Shown here in pieces: positions 10,601-20,513 of a stretch of DNA of 64,000 nucleotides. How positions within the stretch are numbered: the stretch's first letter is position 1; each line of letters begins with the position of its first letter. Made by a program: the position numbers and the translations under genes. The notes under the pieces were generated by a model. The model was not told the origin of the DNA, made no database searches, and saw only the letters and a list, made by a program, of their open reading frames with translations. Source of the stretch: Lachancea dasiensis (taxonomy: Eukaryota; Ascomycota; Saccharomycetes; Saccharomycetales; Saccharomycetaceae); the NCBI GenBank assembly GCA_900074725.1, contig LT598455.1, forward strand, positions 1,802 to 65,801, read 5' to 3'.

Positions 10601-12195
10601 TGCTTCGGGTACGGCTACAAAGCGTCAGGGTAGCAGTCCTGTTGGAGAGACATTTGTGCACAGGCTGCTCTCCAGAGTTTATGCGTAAAGAATAGATAGC
10701 GTTTATCTTACGCCATGGTCATGATCCGCATAACAATATGAATTCGACGTCACCGCTACAGGCAAGCAGCGTCTAGCACACCGCAAACTACTTTAAAGCC
10801 CCTGACTTGCTCCAGATGCTGTCTGGCGAGCCCTTGCTCAGAAACGCACGTCGAAATTACAGCCGCAGAGAATTGAAAAGTACACAATCGGGCACATGTT
10901 GGATGCTAGGTACATCGCGTGGAAGATCTTTGAGAGTTTGGTTGCCTTTTTTTTCATTTCCAGTGCAGTCCACTTTTGCTCGTCTATGACCTTATAAATA
11001 TTGAAGGAAACATGGGTGGAGGAGAATAGACACTTGTATCACCACAGGGCCTGTGTTTGGCATATCTTGGTCATATGGAGCTGTGGTCATCTTGCATTAC
11101 CTCCTTAATTGGCTGCGGGTAGCAGTGTACAGAGTGGTACAGAAAATGTGTGGAAAGTCAGGACCTTTGTAAAACATTATTCAAGTGAAGAGGTCGGATT
11201 GGTTTCTTTCTTCTTTCTTTCGTCCGACATAGTAGGCTATCCCAATGCATGTTAAATCCCAATGCATGTTACAATCCCAATTTCTCCAGTTTCAGGTTAC
11301 AAGACATTTGAAATTGAGGTGATAATGAGATTTTATACAGGCCCAACGTAAAGCTAAAGATCACAACTACAATGACAGTTCGATAACATTAACCCGCGCA
11401 TTAGCTTATGAAAACTTTCTGCTCAGCAGCAACCTGGTCTACAAGAATATGTCTATTGCTTTACCACGAAATTGGGGCCCGGATCTCTCCCGTAACCTGA
11501 AAGCATCCTACTTTGTGGACTATTACAACATTCTCCAGTGATCTTGAAAACACATGTAAAGAGGCCAAAGAAACTGGCGGCTTTGATGGGATATTGAAAT
11601 CACTAAACTCATGGGAGCCTTTGCTGCGTTTGTATTCCCAGCCATGAAATTTTCGTTCAGTAAATACTCCATTCCTTTGTGAAAACCCCCATTTTGCATG
11701 CTATGACAATCAATGAAAACACTGGCAGCACTAAGTATGCATTTACATTCCATCCTTTCACATATTCCAGCTCTCGAAATTTTCATTGCTCGAACTTCTG
11801 GAGCCGCGCTGATCATCATTCTTCCATAATAATTTGCTAGCTATCAGCACCGTAAAAATATTAATAAGCATAACTTTGAAATCAATCCATATTTCTACAA
11901 TCCCATGCCAAGGTTTGCCGTACGCCTCGAAAGCTGCTAGTTGCCACTCGTAACAAACTTATCAATGTTCACGTTCTTTCCGTATCGCTTGTAGTGCGCG
12001 AGATGAATTAAACAATTACTAAGACCACGATGTACACACGCAAAACACATTGAACACTTACGATTATCTACCGTCCTTAGTAATGAACTTTATCCAAGCC
12101 AATGCCATGCTCAACGGACACTTCGAGTATAAAATGCACCTCCTTGGACTTTTCAACCTGAACCTTCCTCTTTTTCCACACACCTCATCACGAAA
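10601..12195. other. 1.6-kb gene-poor stretch
   Basis: No gene is recognised. A short direct repeat (ATCCCAATGCATGTTA twice, near 11240-11275) and a pyrimidine-rich run (near 11205-11222) are present. A 98-codon minus-strand frame at 11523-11819 is open but not recognised. The last 200 bases act as promoter of the GST-like gene, with TATAAAA near 12129. Confidence 0.5.
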
Positions 12196-12849
12196 ATGAC
12201 CGCTGGAACACTATACGCTATTAAGAATGCAAGGGGGATGCTGCCCCGTGCTCTAGTTGAGTGGCTCGAACTGGACATCGAGCTCGTCAATCCTAGTGAC
12301 AAAGCTGAGGAGTTTAAAAGTTTATTTCCCTTGGGAAAGAATCCCGCCTATCAGGGCCGCGATGGCTTTCAATTGACCGAAGTTATCGCAGTTCTGTACT
12401 ACCTGGTCAACTTGAAGGGTGATGCAGAGTTAGAGAAGACATTTTACGGAACCTCGCTCGAGGAACGTTCTCAAGTGCTCAGATTTTTGTCTTATACAAA
12501 CCATGAAATTACCCAAAGCACAATTGCAGTAGTTACAGCAGCTAGATCCAATGCGGCGCAAGAGCATTATGATGAAAAGCTCTCCCAGTGTCTTGCATGC
12601 TTCGGGTACCTGGAGAAGCGCTTGACGGAACACGAGTTTCTCGTGAATGACCAAATCACTATTGCCGATTTGTTCACTGCCACTATATGCGCAACTCTGT
12701 ATGGATTTGCGCTTGGAAAGGATAAGTTTGGTGGCTTTTCCAAGCTCAGTGAATGGCTCTCCAAGGTGTTGCAGCACCCAGTGCTGAAGGGCAAAGTTGA
12801 CACTTCAACATTTGTAGAGACTACCATTTCTCTTCCTCCAACTAATTGA
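12196..12849 (+). CDS. GST-like protein related to eEF1B-gamma N-terminus (YGR201C-like)
   Basis: A 217-residue stand-alone glutathione S-transferase fold protein. It begins MTAGTLYAIKNARGMLPRALVEWLELDIELV and has the NPAYQGRDGFQLTEVIAVLYYL segment of the thioredoxin-like half, then the alpha-helical half with DQITIADLFTATICATLYGF and KLSEWLSKVLQHPVLK. This pattern matches the GST domain of yeast elongation factor 1B-gamma (Tef4, Cam1) without its C-terminal domain, as in S. cerevisiae YGR201C. Catalytic activity and partners are unknown for this class. A TATAAAA lies about 65 bases upstream of the ATG. It stands upstream of the DUP-family gene on the same strand, with a hairpin between them. 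Confidence 0.85.
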   Translation: MTAGTLYAIKNARGMLPRALVEWLELDIELVNPSDKAEEFKSLFPLGKNPAYQGRDGFQLTEVIAVLYYLVNLKGDAELEKTFYGTSLEERSQVLRFLSYTNHEITQSTIAVVTAARSNAAQEHYDEKLSQCLACFGYLEKRLTEHEFLVNDQITIADLFTATICATLYGFALGKDKFGGFSKLSEWLSKVLQHPVLKGKVDTSTFVETTISLPPTN

Positions 12850-12925
12850 TAGATAGTTGTAGGCCAGCGCGTGCCGATATACCATCCTACTTATAGAAAT
12901 CCGGTAAATGCTTTTATCAACCATT

Positions 12926-12956
12926 GTGCTCCGGAGTCACCAAAACTCCGGTGCAC
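12926..12956. promoter_or_regulatory. Strong inverted repeat (12-base arms, 7-base loop)
   Basis: CCGGAGT (12931-12937) and ACTCCGG (12945-12951) are perfect complements around a seven-base loop, and the outer GTGC/GCAC pair extends the arms with one mismatch. It lies 77 bases after the GST-like gene and about 110 before the DUP-family ATG. It could be a zinc-cluster activator site (CGG inverted repeat) or an RNA hairpin at the 3' end of the upstream transcript. Confidence 0.5.
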
Positions 12957-12965
12957 TTTGATGAA

Positions 12966-12973
12966 TGACGTCA
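12966..12973. promoter_or_regulatory. CRE/ATF-type site TGACGTCA
   Basis: A perfect TGACGTCA palindrome lies 92 bases before the ATG of the DUP-family gene. In yeasts this site is bound by bZIP factors such as Sko1 and Aca1/Cst6. A role in stress control is inference. Confidence 0.5.
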
Positions 12974-13064
12974 ACTGTGATTGACATCGCTTAGCATATA
13001 AAATTATATAGGCTATTTACAGGACCAACTTTCGGCTCGACATCCCTGAAGCACACATCAAGCA

Positions 13065-14159
13065 ATGGAAAAGGAAAGCCTACTTCTTCCGGCGGAGGAT
13101 GAGACTCCTGTTCCCTCGAGGATTTTTAGAAATAAATTAACCTGGCTTCTGCATGACTGGAGCAGGTTCACACCTGCATATGTGTCTCTATTTGTAGCCC
13201 ACGCCATTTGGGCTATTCCGACCTACTACATGTCCCCATGGAATGGGAATTCGGGAGTTAAAATTTTATCTCTGACTCTCTGGTTTCTGCTTCTCGAAGT
13301 TGCATTCTTTGTGGTGGCCATTCTGGCACTGCGGAAAAGAAGGCAAGTGTTTCTGAAGGCATACGAAGAGGTGGTCAAACACATCAGTGCTCAAAGACCA
13401 GGAACTGATTTGAACATGTGGGACTCGATTGCCTTGGAACTGAATTCTACGTTTGCGATGGATGAGAGCTGGCATTCCGCTGTGTGTTTGTGGGACGGTG
13501 CTGACTGCTATACATGTTTCAGGTCTCTCCTATATATCCCGTTCAAACAGGAAAAACTTGATGGTGAAGTACGGGCTGTCATTGGAGATTCTATATCAGT
13601 GTATGAAGATTCCGTTGAACAACGCTGGACCTACAAGATGGACATCGAGGAATTATGCGAGACAGCTTCGCTCAATAAACTACCTCAAGAGCTATACATC
13701 TCCAAGTTTACCTGGAACATGACAAATTTAATGAAGAGAAAGTCAACCTGGCTCCTCGCACTATGTTTTGTTCGTGCGTCTTCGCTTTGGTGGACAGTTG
13801 GCTACTTTGTAGGTTTTGTTCTTGCTTCTGTCCTGGAAACAACGATTGCTGCTCGCACTCGACTGCTCGATATACAGAACTCTTTCCGCCTGTTGGTAAT
13901 TGTGGCAAACCAGGAATCTAGCGAGGATGAAGCGGACTGGGACCAAATTGCGAAAGCAATGAATGAACTGGTCGAGGAGAGTCCTTTATCTTCTTATTTC
14001 AAAGCGGGCTTTTTCTTTGATGGAGATGACTGTCACCGGGTATTTGAGAACAGTGTAAAGACCATTTTGTGTGGTAAGAAGTCAAATTTTCCCGAGTTGG
14101 CTCCTCTAGCAAGCAGATGTCAAGCCATTCCTGGACTTGACGCTGGCGAGAAGGTGTAG
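13065..14159 (+). CDS. DUP/COS-family membrane protein
   Basis: A 364-residue protein with two DUP-type units. Each has a pair of hydrophobic segments followed by a conserved WDxIAxxxN...F.DGxDC...F pattern: first MWDSIALELN with LWDGADCYTCF, then DWDQIAKAMN with FFDGDDCHRVF. The family includes the Saccharomyces DUP240 and DUP380/COS proteins, which sit in endomembranes and have been linked to sorting of membrane proteins into the vacuolar pathway. The ATG at 13065 is the only reasonable start. Its position in a probable subtelomeric arm is typical for the family. Function here is not known. A TATA-like element (near 12998) and a CRE-type site lie upstream. Confidence 0.85.
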   Translation: MEKESLLLPAEDETPVPSRIFRNKLTWLLHDWSRFTPAYVSLFVAHAIWAIPTYYMSPWNGNSGVKILSLTLWFLLLEVAFFVVAILALRKRRQVFLKAYEEVVKHISAQRPGTDLNMWDSIALELNSTFAMDESWHSAVCLWDGADCYTCFRSLLYIPFKQEKLDGEVRAVIGDSISVYEDSVEQRWTYKMDIEELCETASLNKLPQELYISKFTWNMTNLMKRKSTWLLALCFVRASSLWWTVGYFVGFVLASVLETTIAARTRLLDIQNSFRLLVIVANQESSEDEADWDQIAKAMNELVEESPLSSYFKAGFFFDGDDCHRVFENSVKTILCGKKSNFPELAPLASRCQAIPGLDAGEKV

Positions 14160-15856
14160 GCCGATTATGTGAATCAAGTAGTTTTGTTTGTGACATTAAA
14201 TTAGAATGTCAAAACATATTTGATGCCCTAGTAATTCAAAAATGACGGCTTAACGAGCACCTTTTTCTACGTAACTGACTATTATAAGCTTGACACAAGT
14301 GAGTCTTTGTATCAGATATACCTAAAATTGCGTCGACAATTGTCTCTTGTCCATTGAGCACTGGAGCGACCTATAATGATTGACTTCTTTCACTGTAAAT
14401 ATGGTAGAGCGCTGATTTGATCGTCTCGCGGAATCAACTAGCAGATTCTAAGAATCACCGGTTGATGGCTAGATAAGAATCCCATTTCCGAGGCGACTTG
14501 AGCAAGCTCCCCTGCTTTCGCGTGTTTGTACAAAATAGGGTTGCTCAACTCCCTCGGTGAGCACACCTTTTCTGACCAAATCACTAGCCCTTGACTTATA
14601 TATGATGCTTGACATCGGGGGATAGGTATTAGCTAATGAGCCTTCGAAGCAGCTCCTTTGTCTATTTTCGATGAACGAATGTTTGTATCATGTCTGGTCG
14701 AGTAGCTGCGAGTAACCTGGTTTACCTGAAATGAGAGTGGCTCCACCAGCGAATTCGAATGGTTTCAATATTTCCCTGTGATAGCTCACAATTTCACTGG
14801 GGTGGTTGCATATTAATTGAAGGGCTGGCAGCAAGCTTTTAACGTACCATACTAAGAACACACCGCGCTATCCATCTCATACCATTAGCAAGAAATACCA
14901 AATGATTTTTCTGCGCTGATCAAACACTCGCACCATACCTCTGATCTTCATTGCCCGCCTTACTACGGCCAGAACCAATAAAGCAGTGAGATTCCCCTAC
15001 CAAAAAGCTAAAAGCCTGAACAGGTCTCTGGACAACACTGTGTTCTGTTATTGCTCTCTCTCTCTCTTTAATTCCAAAATGACAACCAATGCAATATTTT
15101 TAGCCTCTATTCTGCAACAATCCTGACATCTTTAAACAACGTGCTCTCGGAAAGGCTCATCTTCAAATGAACTGTCTGTCCGAAATCAGTAACAAGACAG
15201 TTTCTCTCAATAAAATCCGTTTCACAAACTCTTTGAACTTGTAGACCTGTTCGCGCCTCGTCGATGACCACTTGCGCGTACTATCTGCAGTCAAAAACCC
15301 CAAACCATCGGCACACTTTATATCCTGACCGAATAGGGTTGTGTCGATACAAGTCTTACACATTTTGGATAGAGCTCAGAGATGACACACTCATTTCTGC
15401 GGCAAACCGAAACCCGAGATACCTTTATCAAGTCACTAGCCAGTTGAATCTAACAGGGGCTGGTTGTGATTTTCAAAGTGGACAAAGTAGCACATACCTG
15501 GGTCAACAATTGACGGATCAAAAAAAAGTGGCATAGGGTAGGTATACCCAAACGATTTTCAATCACAAACTGCCTTAAGTTATTTTATCTTAGAAGTAGA
15601 ATATCCATCATCAGGTCTCCTCGCCTATGAACGCAGAAAGTGTGGTTGTCTTTGAATTTCGTTTTTTTCTTTCAAATAACAATTGAGACCTCATTCCACT
15701 ACTTAGGTTAGTCTATGAGTGCCCTTCGAACTTGAGCTTTTTTTAGGTACATCCACGCTTATTGGAATATATCCCACATGCAATGGCTCCCGCGCCAGCA
15801 ACAACTCCATTTTTACCGTACAGCATTCTTAGCCATGCAAACTAGTCGCAATTAAT

Positions 15857-15862
15857 CCGGGG
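15857..15862 (+). promoter_or_regulatory. Mig1-like site CCGGGG
   Basis: CCGGGG preceded by AT-rich ATTAAT fits the Mig1 consensus (AT-rich flank then SYGGGG). It lies about 650 bases before the maltose-type permease, a gene class usually glucose-repressed. Inference only. Confidence 0.3.
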
Positions 15863-15992
15863 GTACCAAGGGCAGTGCTGCTTTCCGTTCCGTCCTCGTT
15901 CTTCGAACAAAAGAATTTTAGGTTTTTTTCGCTAAAAGAGGAATACGCACCGACATCCTAGTGCGTGCCCGTTGTTAATACTCAATAATTAA

Positions 15993-15998
15993 CCCCGG
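15993..15998 (-). promoter_or_regulatory. Mig1-like site (CCGGGG on minus strand)
   Basis: On the minus strand CCGGGG is preceded by AATTTAATT, a good fit to the Mig1 consensus. It is the second such site within 140 bases upstream of the permease, about 515 bases before its ATG. Confidence 0.35.
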
Positions 15999-16512
15999 AA
16001 TTAAATTTTTTTTTTTTGATTGAAAAGACGCTACACCCACTTTCGTGCATCGACCATGTGTTCTCGAAAACGTCATCCTTTTGACGCTTCCAACAGAACT
16101 AGATGAGCTTGTGCCGAGGATAGTTGGCTTAGAGACAAAATCGCTCGAGGGGTTTGTTTGCAAAGGTTGTGCCACAACCTGTTACGATGAGTGTTCACTA
16201 TTTCGCGTATTCCGCAATGACTTTGTACAACTTAATTGCGGTATCGGGTAAACTCGGAATGGATGTTAGAGTACAAACAAGGCTTAATTATCACTCCATC
16301 TTTTGGGCCACCTTAACCCTTATTATTTTCCTTGAGCGGATCGCACAAAGTTTTCGCGGAGATCCTGGCATAAGGTCAATGGAAGCGAGATGTATATATA
16401 TGTGTATGTAATTAGAGCTCTCTAGGCTGAATAAAAACTGAGCATTTTCTTGAATACCAATAGGTTTTTTCTGCTCTCAAGCCTGGATAGATTAAAAGAA
16501 GTCACTACCGCG

Positions 16513-18348
16513 ATGAAGAACTTACTTTCATTGGTAAACAAACAGGACAAGCCTAAGTCCCCCAAGCATGTTTCAGATACAGAAGCCAACAATGGTGGCA
16601 TGAACACAATTATGATGGATGACGCTAAAAAAAGTAAAAGTGACGTTGAGCTGTGCCATATGGAACATGCTCCCGGTTCAAATAGTCCTGAAGATGAGGA
16701 TACTGAGGCTTCTGAGCTGTTGAATGCGACTCAAGATGCTAAAGAAGCAGACGATAACGAGAGAACAATGCCCTTAATGCAGGCCCTTAAAACCTACCCA
16801 AAGGCTGCAGCATGGTCTTTGCTCGTTTCGACTACGTTGATTATGGAAGGCTACGACACTGCAATTCTTGGCGCTTTCTTCGCTCTGCCTGTTTTCCAGG
16901 AAAAGTTTGGTAGCCAAAACTCGACAGGAGATTGGGAGGTTTCGGCTTCATGGCAAGTTGGTTTGACCTTGTGTTATATAGGGGGCGAGATTGTGGGATT
17001 ACAGCTTACGGGACCACTGTGTAATTACATTGGTAATCGGTACACAATGATTTTCGCGCTGTTCAGTCTCGCTATGTTCACCTTCATTCTGTATTTCTGC
17101 AAGGATTTGGGAATGATCGCGGTGGGCCAGGCCCTGTGTGGTATGCCGTGGGGCTGCTTTCAGAGCTTAACAGTCACATATGCGTCAGAAATATGTCCCT
17201 TGGCGCTCAGATACTACTTGACAACATATTCTAACCTCTGTTGGTTATTCGGTCAACTATTTGCAGCCGGTATTATGAAGAACTCTCAAAATATGTATGC
17301 GCATTCCGAACTTGGTTATAAATTACCGTTTGCGTTGCAATGGTTGTGGCCTGCTCCTCTAATGGCTGGTATATACCTAGCGCCTGAGTCTCCTTGGTGG
17401 TTAGTCAAAAAGGGAAAAATGGATGAGGCAAGGAGATCGCTTAATAGGACGCTGAATGGTAAGGGTATAGAAAAAGAGGTTACGGTGGCCAAAGAATTAG
17501 AGAAAATTCGACTCACCATAGAGAAGGAAAAGACACTGAAATCTTGTGAGGGAAGTTACCTGGACTGCATAAGTGATAAAACTAATAGGAGAAGAACCAG
17601 AATTGCCTGCCTTGCATGGGTGGGACAGACAACATGTGGCGCCGGTCTTATGGGATACTCAACTTATTTTTATCAAAAAGCTGGTGTCAGCACAGATATG
17701 TCTTTTACCTTCAGTATCATCCAGTACTGTCTGGGCATAATTGCAACTTTTATCTCTTGGTGGCTCTCAAAGCACTTAGGCAGATTTGATCTGTACGCAA
17801 TCGGCTTGGGATTCCAGGGCATAATGTACTTAATAATTGGTGGTCTAGGATGCATGGAGACAACAGAATCAAAAATGGCAAGTGGAGCACTTCTGATGGT
17901 CGTAGCTTTTTTCTATAATTTGGGTATTGCCCCTGTGGTCTTCTGTCTAGTGTCTGAAATTCCATCGTCCAGGTTAAGAACAAAGACTATTATTTTGGCT
18001 CGAAATTCCTACAATGTTGTCTCAATTGCTGCATTGGTCTTGATATTATACCAGTTGAATTCCGACAAGTGGAACTGGGGTGCTAAAGCAGGTTTCTTCT
18101 GGGGCGGATTATGTTTTGCTACGCTTGCATGGGCTGCTATTGATCTACCCGAAACTTCAGGAAAGACTTTTAGTGAGATCAATGAACTATTCAAGCAGCA
18201 TACCCCGGCTCGGAAGTTTAAGACAGCAAAGGTAGAGCCTTTTTCAATCAAAACCTCAAATGAACTATCGGATGACGATATAACACCTTCGCTGGGGGTC
18301 TCTTCCAAATCTCATGACGAAAGGGAATCGCCAAACAATGGTCTTTAG
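16513..18348 (+). CDS. Maltose/alpha-glucoside:H+ symporter, MALx1 type
   Basis: A 611-residue sugar porter aligned end to end with S. cerevisiae Mal31. Shared stretches include [97 protein letters not shown] and [18 protein letters not shown]. It should import maltose or related alpha-glucosides with protons at the plasma membrane. The open frame starts at a TTG (16450), but the first ATG at 16513 gives MKNLLSLVN, matching the Mal31 start. Twelve membrane segments are expected. It is an orphan: no maltase (MALx2) or activator (MALx3) lies within the window, unlike classical MAL loci. Fine specificity (maltose, maltotriose, turanose) is not determined. Confidence 0.95.
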   Translation: MKNLLSLVNKQDKPKSPKHVSDTEANNGGMNTIMMDDAKKSKSDVELCHMEHAPGSNSPEDEDTEASELLNATQDAKEADDNERTMPLMQALKTYPKAAAWSLLVSTTLIMEGYDTAILGAFFALPVFQEKFGSQNSTGDWEVSASWQVGLTLCYIGGEIVGLQLTGPLCNYIGNRYTMIFALFSLAMFTFILYFCKDLGMIAVGQALCGMPWGCFQSLTVTYASEICPLALRYYLTTYSNLCWLFGQLFAAGIMKNSQNMYAHSELGYKLPFALQWLWPAPLMAGIYLAPESPWWLVKKGKMDEARRSLNRTLNGKGIEKEVTVAKELEKIRLTIEKEKTLKSCEGSYLDCISDKTNRRRTRIACLAWVGQTTCGAGLMGYSTYFYQKAGVSTDMSFTFSIIQYCLGIIATFISWWLSKHLGRFDLYAIGLGFQGIMYLIIGGLGCMETTESKMASGALLMVVAFFYNLGIAPVVFCLVSEIPSSRLRTKTIILARNSYNVVSIAALVLILYQLNSDKWNWGAKAGFFWGGLCFATLAWAAIDLPETSGKTFSEINELFKQHTPARKFKTAKVEPFSIKTSNELSDDDITPSLGVSSKSHDERESPNNGL

Positions 18349-18782
18349 TGGTCTTTGTACGGTTCAGAGGCCACGGACGTAATGTTAACTTTTTCCTACA
18401 CAACCAACGGCCCTTAGTAAATGATCTTCAAATACATCGGTCGGCCAATAATATGCTCAATTATAATAAATACATACCGAAGAGGTTAAATCATGTCAAA
18501 TATAAACAAAACTACTTTACGGTTTTTCATTTTGATGCCACTGCTGGCCGCTTGCATATGAGTGACATTGTCATTTGAATCAGATTGGAAATATGCTCGT
18601 TTTCCTTCGACAAAAAAAGTGTCATCCCAGATCCCATTTATAATAGATATAATTAAAGTACGCAGTCATCATTTAGATGAGGACATGGTCAAAAGTAGCT
18701 GAGAGCGTACAAAAGCGTCTAGTAATCTAACCCTTGTCAAAGATTTGACTTGAATATTGTGCAGAAACAGGCTCGTTTGTCT
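18349..18782. other. Convergent intergenic region
   Basis: A 434-base AT-rich stretch between the 3' ends of the maltose-type permease and the lactate dehydrogenase gene. A 76-codon frame overlapping the permease end (18348-18578) is not convincing. Nothing else is seen. Confidence 0.5.
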
Positions 18783-20513
18783 TTACCTCTCAACAAAACG
18801 AGCAGGTTCGGGCTTCTGGTAAACTGCTTGATATAAACTGTCGCCAGGCAACTCTATGTATCTATTTTTGACGCCGCTTAAATCAAGTAGTTCTGGCCGG
18901 AGATCTTTTATCGTTTTCGCACCCAGAAGTCTCATCGAACATTCCACTTCCTCAGCTAGCATATTAATGGCTTTTTCAACACCATCTTTCCCGTAGCAGC
19001 TATTGGCGTATAAAAAAGGCCTTCCAATTCCTACGCCCTTGGCACCGAGGCACAAGGCTTTGAGAATGTCAGTTCCACGGCGTACACCCCCATCAATAAA
19101 TACTTCAAGCTTATCATCTAGGCGTTGCTCTCTCAAAATGGGCATCGCTTCCGCTAGAACCTCCAAGGGTGCACGAGCAAAGTCCAATTGGCGTCCACCG
19201 TGATTTGATATGACAACCCCATCTACTCCAATCTCCACAGCCTTTAGGATGTCTTCAACACATTGTACACCCTTGACGACGATGGGAAGATGAGTTTTTT
19301 CTTTCAAGTCTGTGATATCTTCCCATGTCAAGCTTGGATCAATAAAACCAGCGAGGGCTTGAGAAGCACCGCGGGCGGATCCACCTTTTGCGGACTTTGC
19401 ATTTGGAGCCGCATTTTTTGAGGAAAATTTGATTTTCATGTCTTTCTCGCGCCGACCAGATGCTGGTGTATCCACTGTAACAAAAATTGCCTTTAAACCA
19501 AGAGATTCAGCTTCTTTGAGCAAATTTTCCGTGGCTGACCTGTTTGTGTTAACGTAAAGCTGAAGCCATTGTGTTTGCTCCTTTGAAGGTGCGGCCTCGA
19601 CAATCTCTCGGAGAGAACAAGAAGCAAATGTGGAAATCATTTGAGCACACTTATACTCACCCTGACCACAGCCCCGAGCAATATCTTTCTCGCCTTCCTT
19701 GGGATTTCCAAGTTTGACTAAAGCAGTAGCGCTCGCATAAAATGGAACGGAAACCTTGGATCCTAGCATCTCGGTTGACAGGTCAACTTCTGTGACATCC
19801 ACTAGAACTCTGGGCTTGAAAAACACTCTGTGATAGATTGCGTGATTCTCCCGATGGGTAAACTCATCATCCGCGGCAGACGAATAGTAGGCCCACGCCA
19901 TATTTGATAGAATTTGTGAAGCCAGGTTCTCGAAGTCGTAGAGGTTCATTAATGAGTCTAAATCTGGAAGTGCGTGGCGTAACTCTTCTTTTCTTTGAAT
20001 GTCCTCTGGTGATTCGCCTGTAGCTGGTGGTGGACACACATGTTCGCTTGGCATATGCCCTTCGAGTGGTCCTAAGCGATCGGAATCCGGAATAAACTTC
20101 TCGATCACATCAGGAGCGTGCAAAGCAGAAAACAAAGCAGTTACATCTTTTCCAGCATTGAATTTGATAACAGCGGGGCCTCCAGGGTGCTGGTTGATGA
20201 AATTAGTTAAATCGTAGACAAAATCGTCTATCACTACCCAGCAATCGTCTTCTTTGTTATGCAGCAATACCTCGGAAGCACAGATAGAAGAACGCTTCAA
20301 ATCGCGAACAAGGTCGTTTTTGATAAAACTTTTCTCTCTATTCGAACAGAGGGCATATGTTATGACCGAGAAGGACGTCAACAGTGCGATATTACCTGAC
20401 GGCCTTGTCACATGCCTTGCACCAACTTGTTTGGCACTGTGAGAGAGCGCCCGCCACCTTCCACGGTCAAAGGCTCTTTTGAAAGCCGGGTGCAATACCG
20501 ATTGCCTAAACAT
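18783..20513 (-). CDS. CYB2: L-lactate:cytochrome c oxidoreductase, flavocytochrome b2
   Basis: A 576-residue flavocytochrome b2 that oxidises L-lactate to pyruvate in the mitochondrial intermembrane space and passes electrons to cytochrome c. I chose the ATG at 20513 (MFRQSVLHPAFKRAF); the frame opens further upstream only by a TTG. The N-terminus is basic and followed by a hydrophobic stretch (about 41-56), as in a bipartite mitochondrial presequence. A cytochrome b5 domain follows, with haem ligands His109 (HPGG) and His132 (LHAPD), then the FMN alpha-hydroxy-acid oxidase domain with the catalytic SNHGGRQ motif and DGGVRRGTDILKAL. S. cerevisiae Cyb2 has 591 residues and is collinear. It could be one of several paralogues in this genome. 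Confidence 0.95.
   Translation of the reverse strand: MFRQSVLHPAFKRAFDRGRWRALSHSAKQVGARHVTRPSGNIALLTSFSVITYALCSNREKSFIKNDLVRDLKRSSICASEVLLHNKEDDCWVVIDDFVYDLTNFINQHPGGPAVIKFNAGKDVTALFSALHAPDVIEKFIPDSDRLGPLEGHMPSEHVCPPPATGESPEDIQRKEELRHALPDLDSLMNLYDFENLASQILSNMAWAYYSSAADDEFTHRENHAIYHRVFFKPRVLVDVTEVDLSTEMLGSKVSVPFYASATALVKLGNPKEGEKDIARGCGQGEYKCAQMISTFASCSLREIVEAAPSKEQTQWLQLYVNTNRSATENLLKEAESLGLKAIFVTVDTPASGRREKDMKIKFSSKNAAPNAKSAKGGSARGASQALAGFIDPSLTWEDITDLKEKTHLPIVVKGVQCVEDILKAVEIGVDGVVISNHGGRQLDFARAPLEVLAEAMPILREQRLDDKLEVFIDGGVRRGTDILKALCLGAKGVGIGRPFLYANSCYGKDGVEKAINMLAEEVECSMRLLGAKTIKDLRPELLDLSGVKNRYIELPGDSLYQAVYQKPEPARFVER

Larger units (their letters stand above)
14160..16512. other. 2.35-kb gene-poor stretch and maltose-permease promoter
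   Basis: No gene is recognised; frames at 15163-15363, 15264-15536 and 15975-16251 lack any family mark. A short (CT)n run is at about 15053-15066. The right end is the promoter of the maltose-type permease. Notably no maltase or MAL activator gene is present here. Confidence 0.5.

Noticed and set aside
11523-11819. 98-codon minus-strand frame
   Set aside because: No domain, membrane segment or family motif was recognised and the flanks look non-coding.
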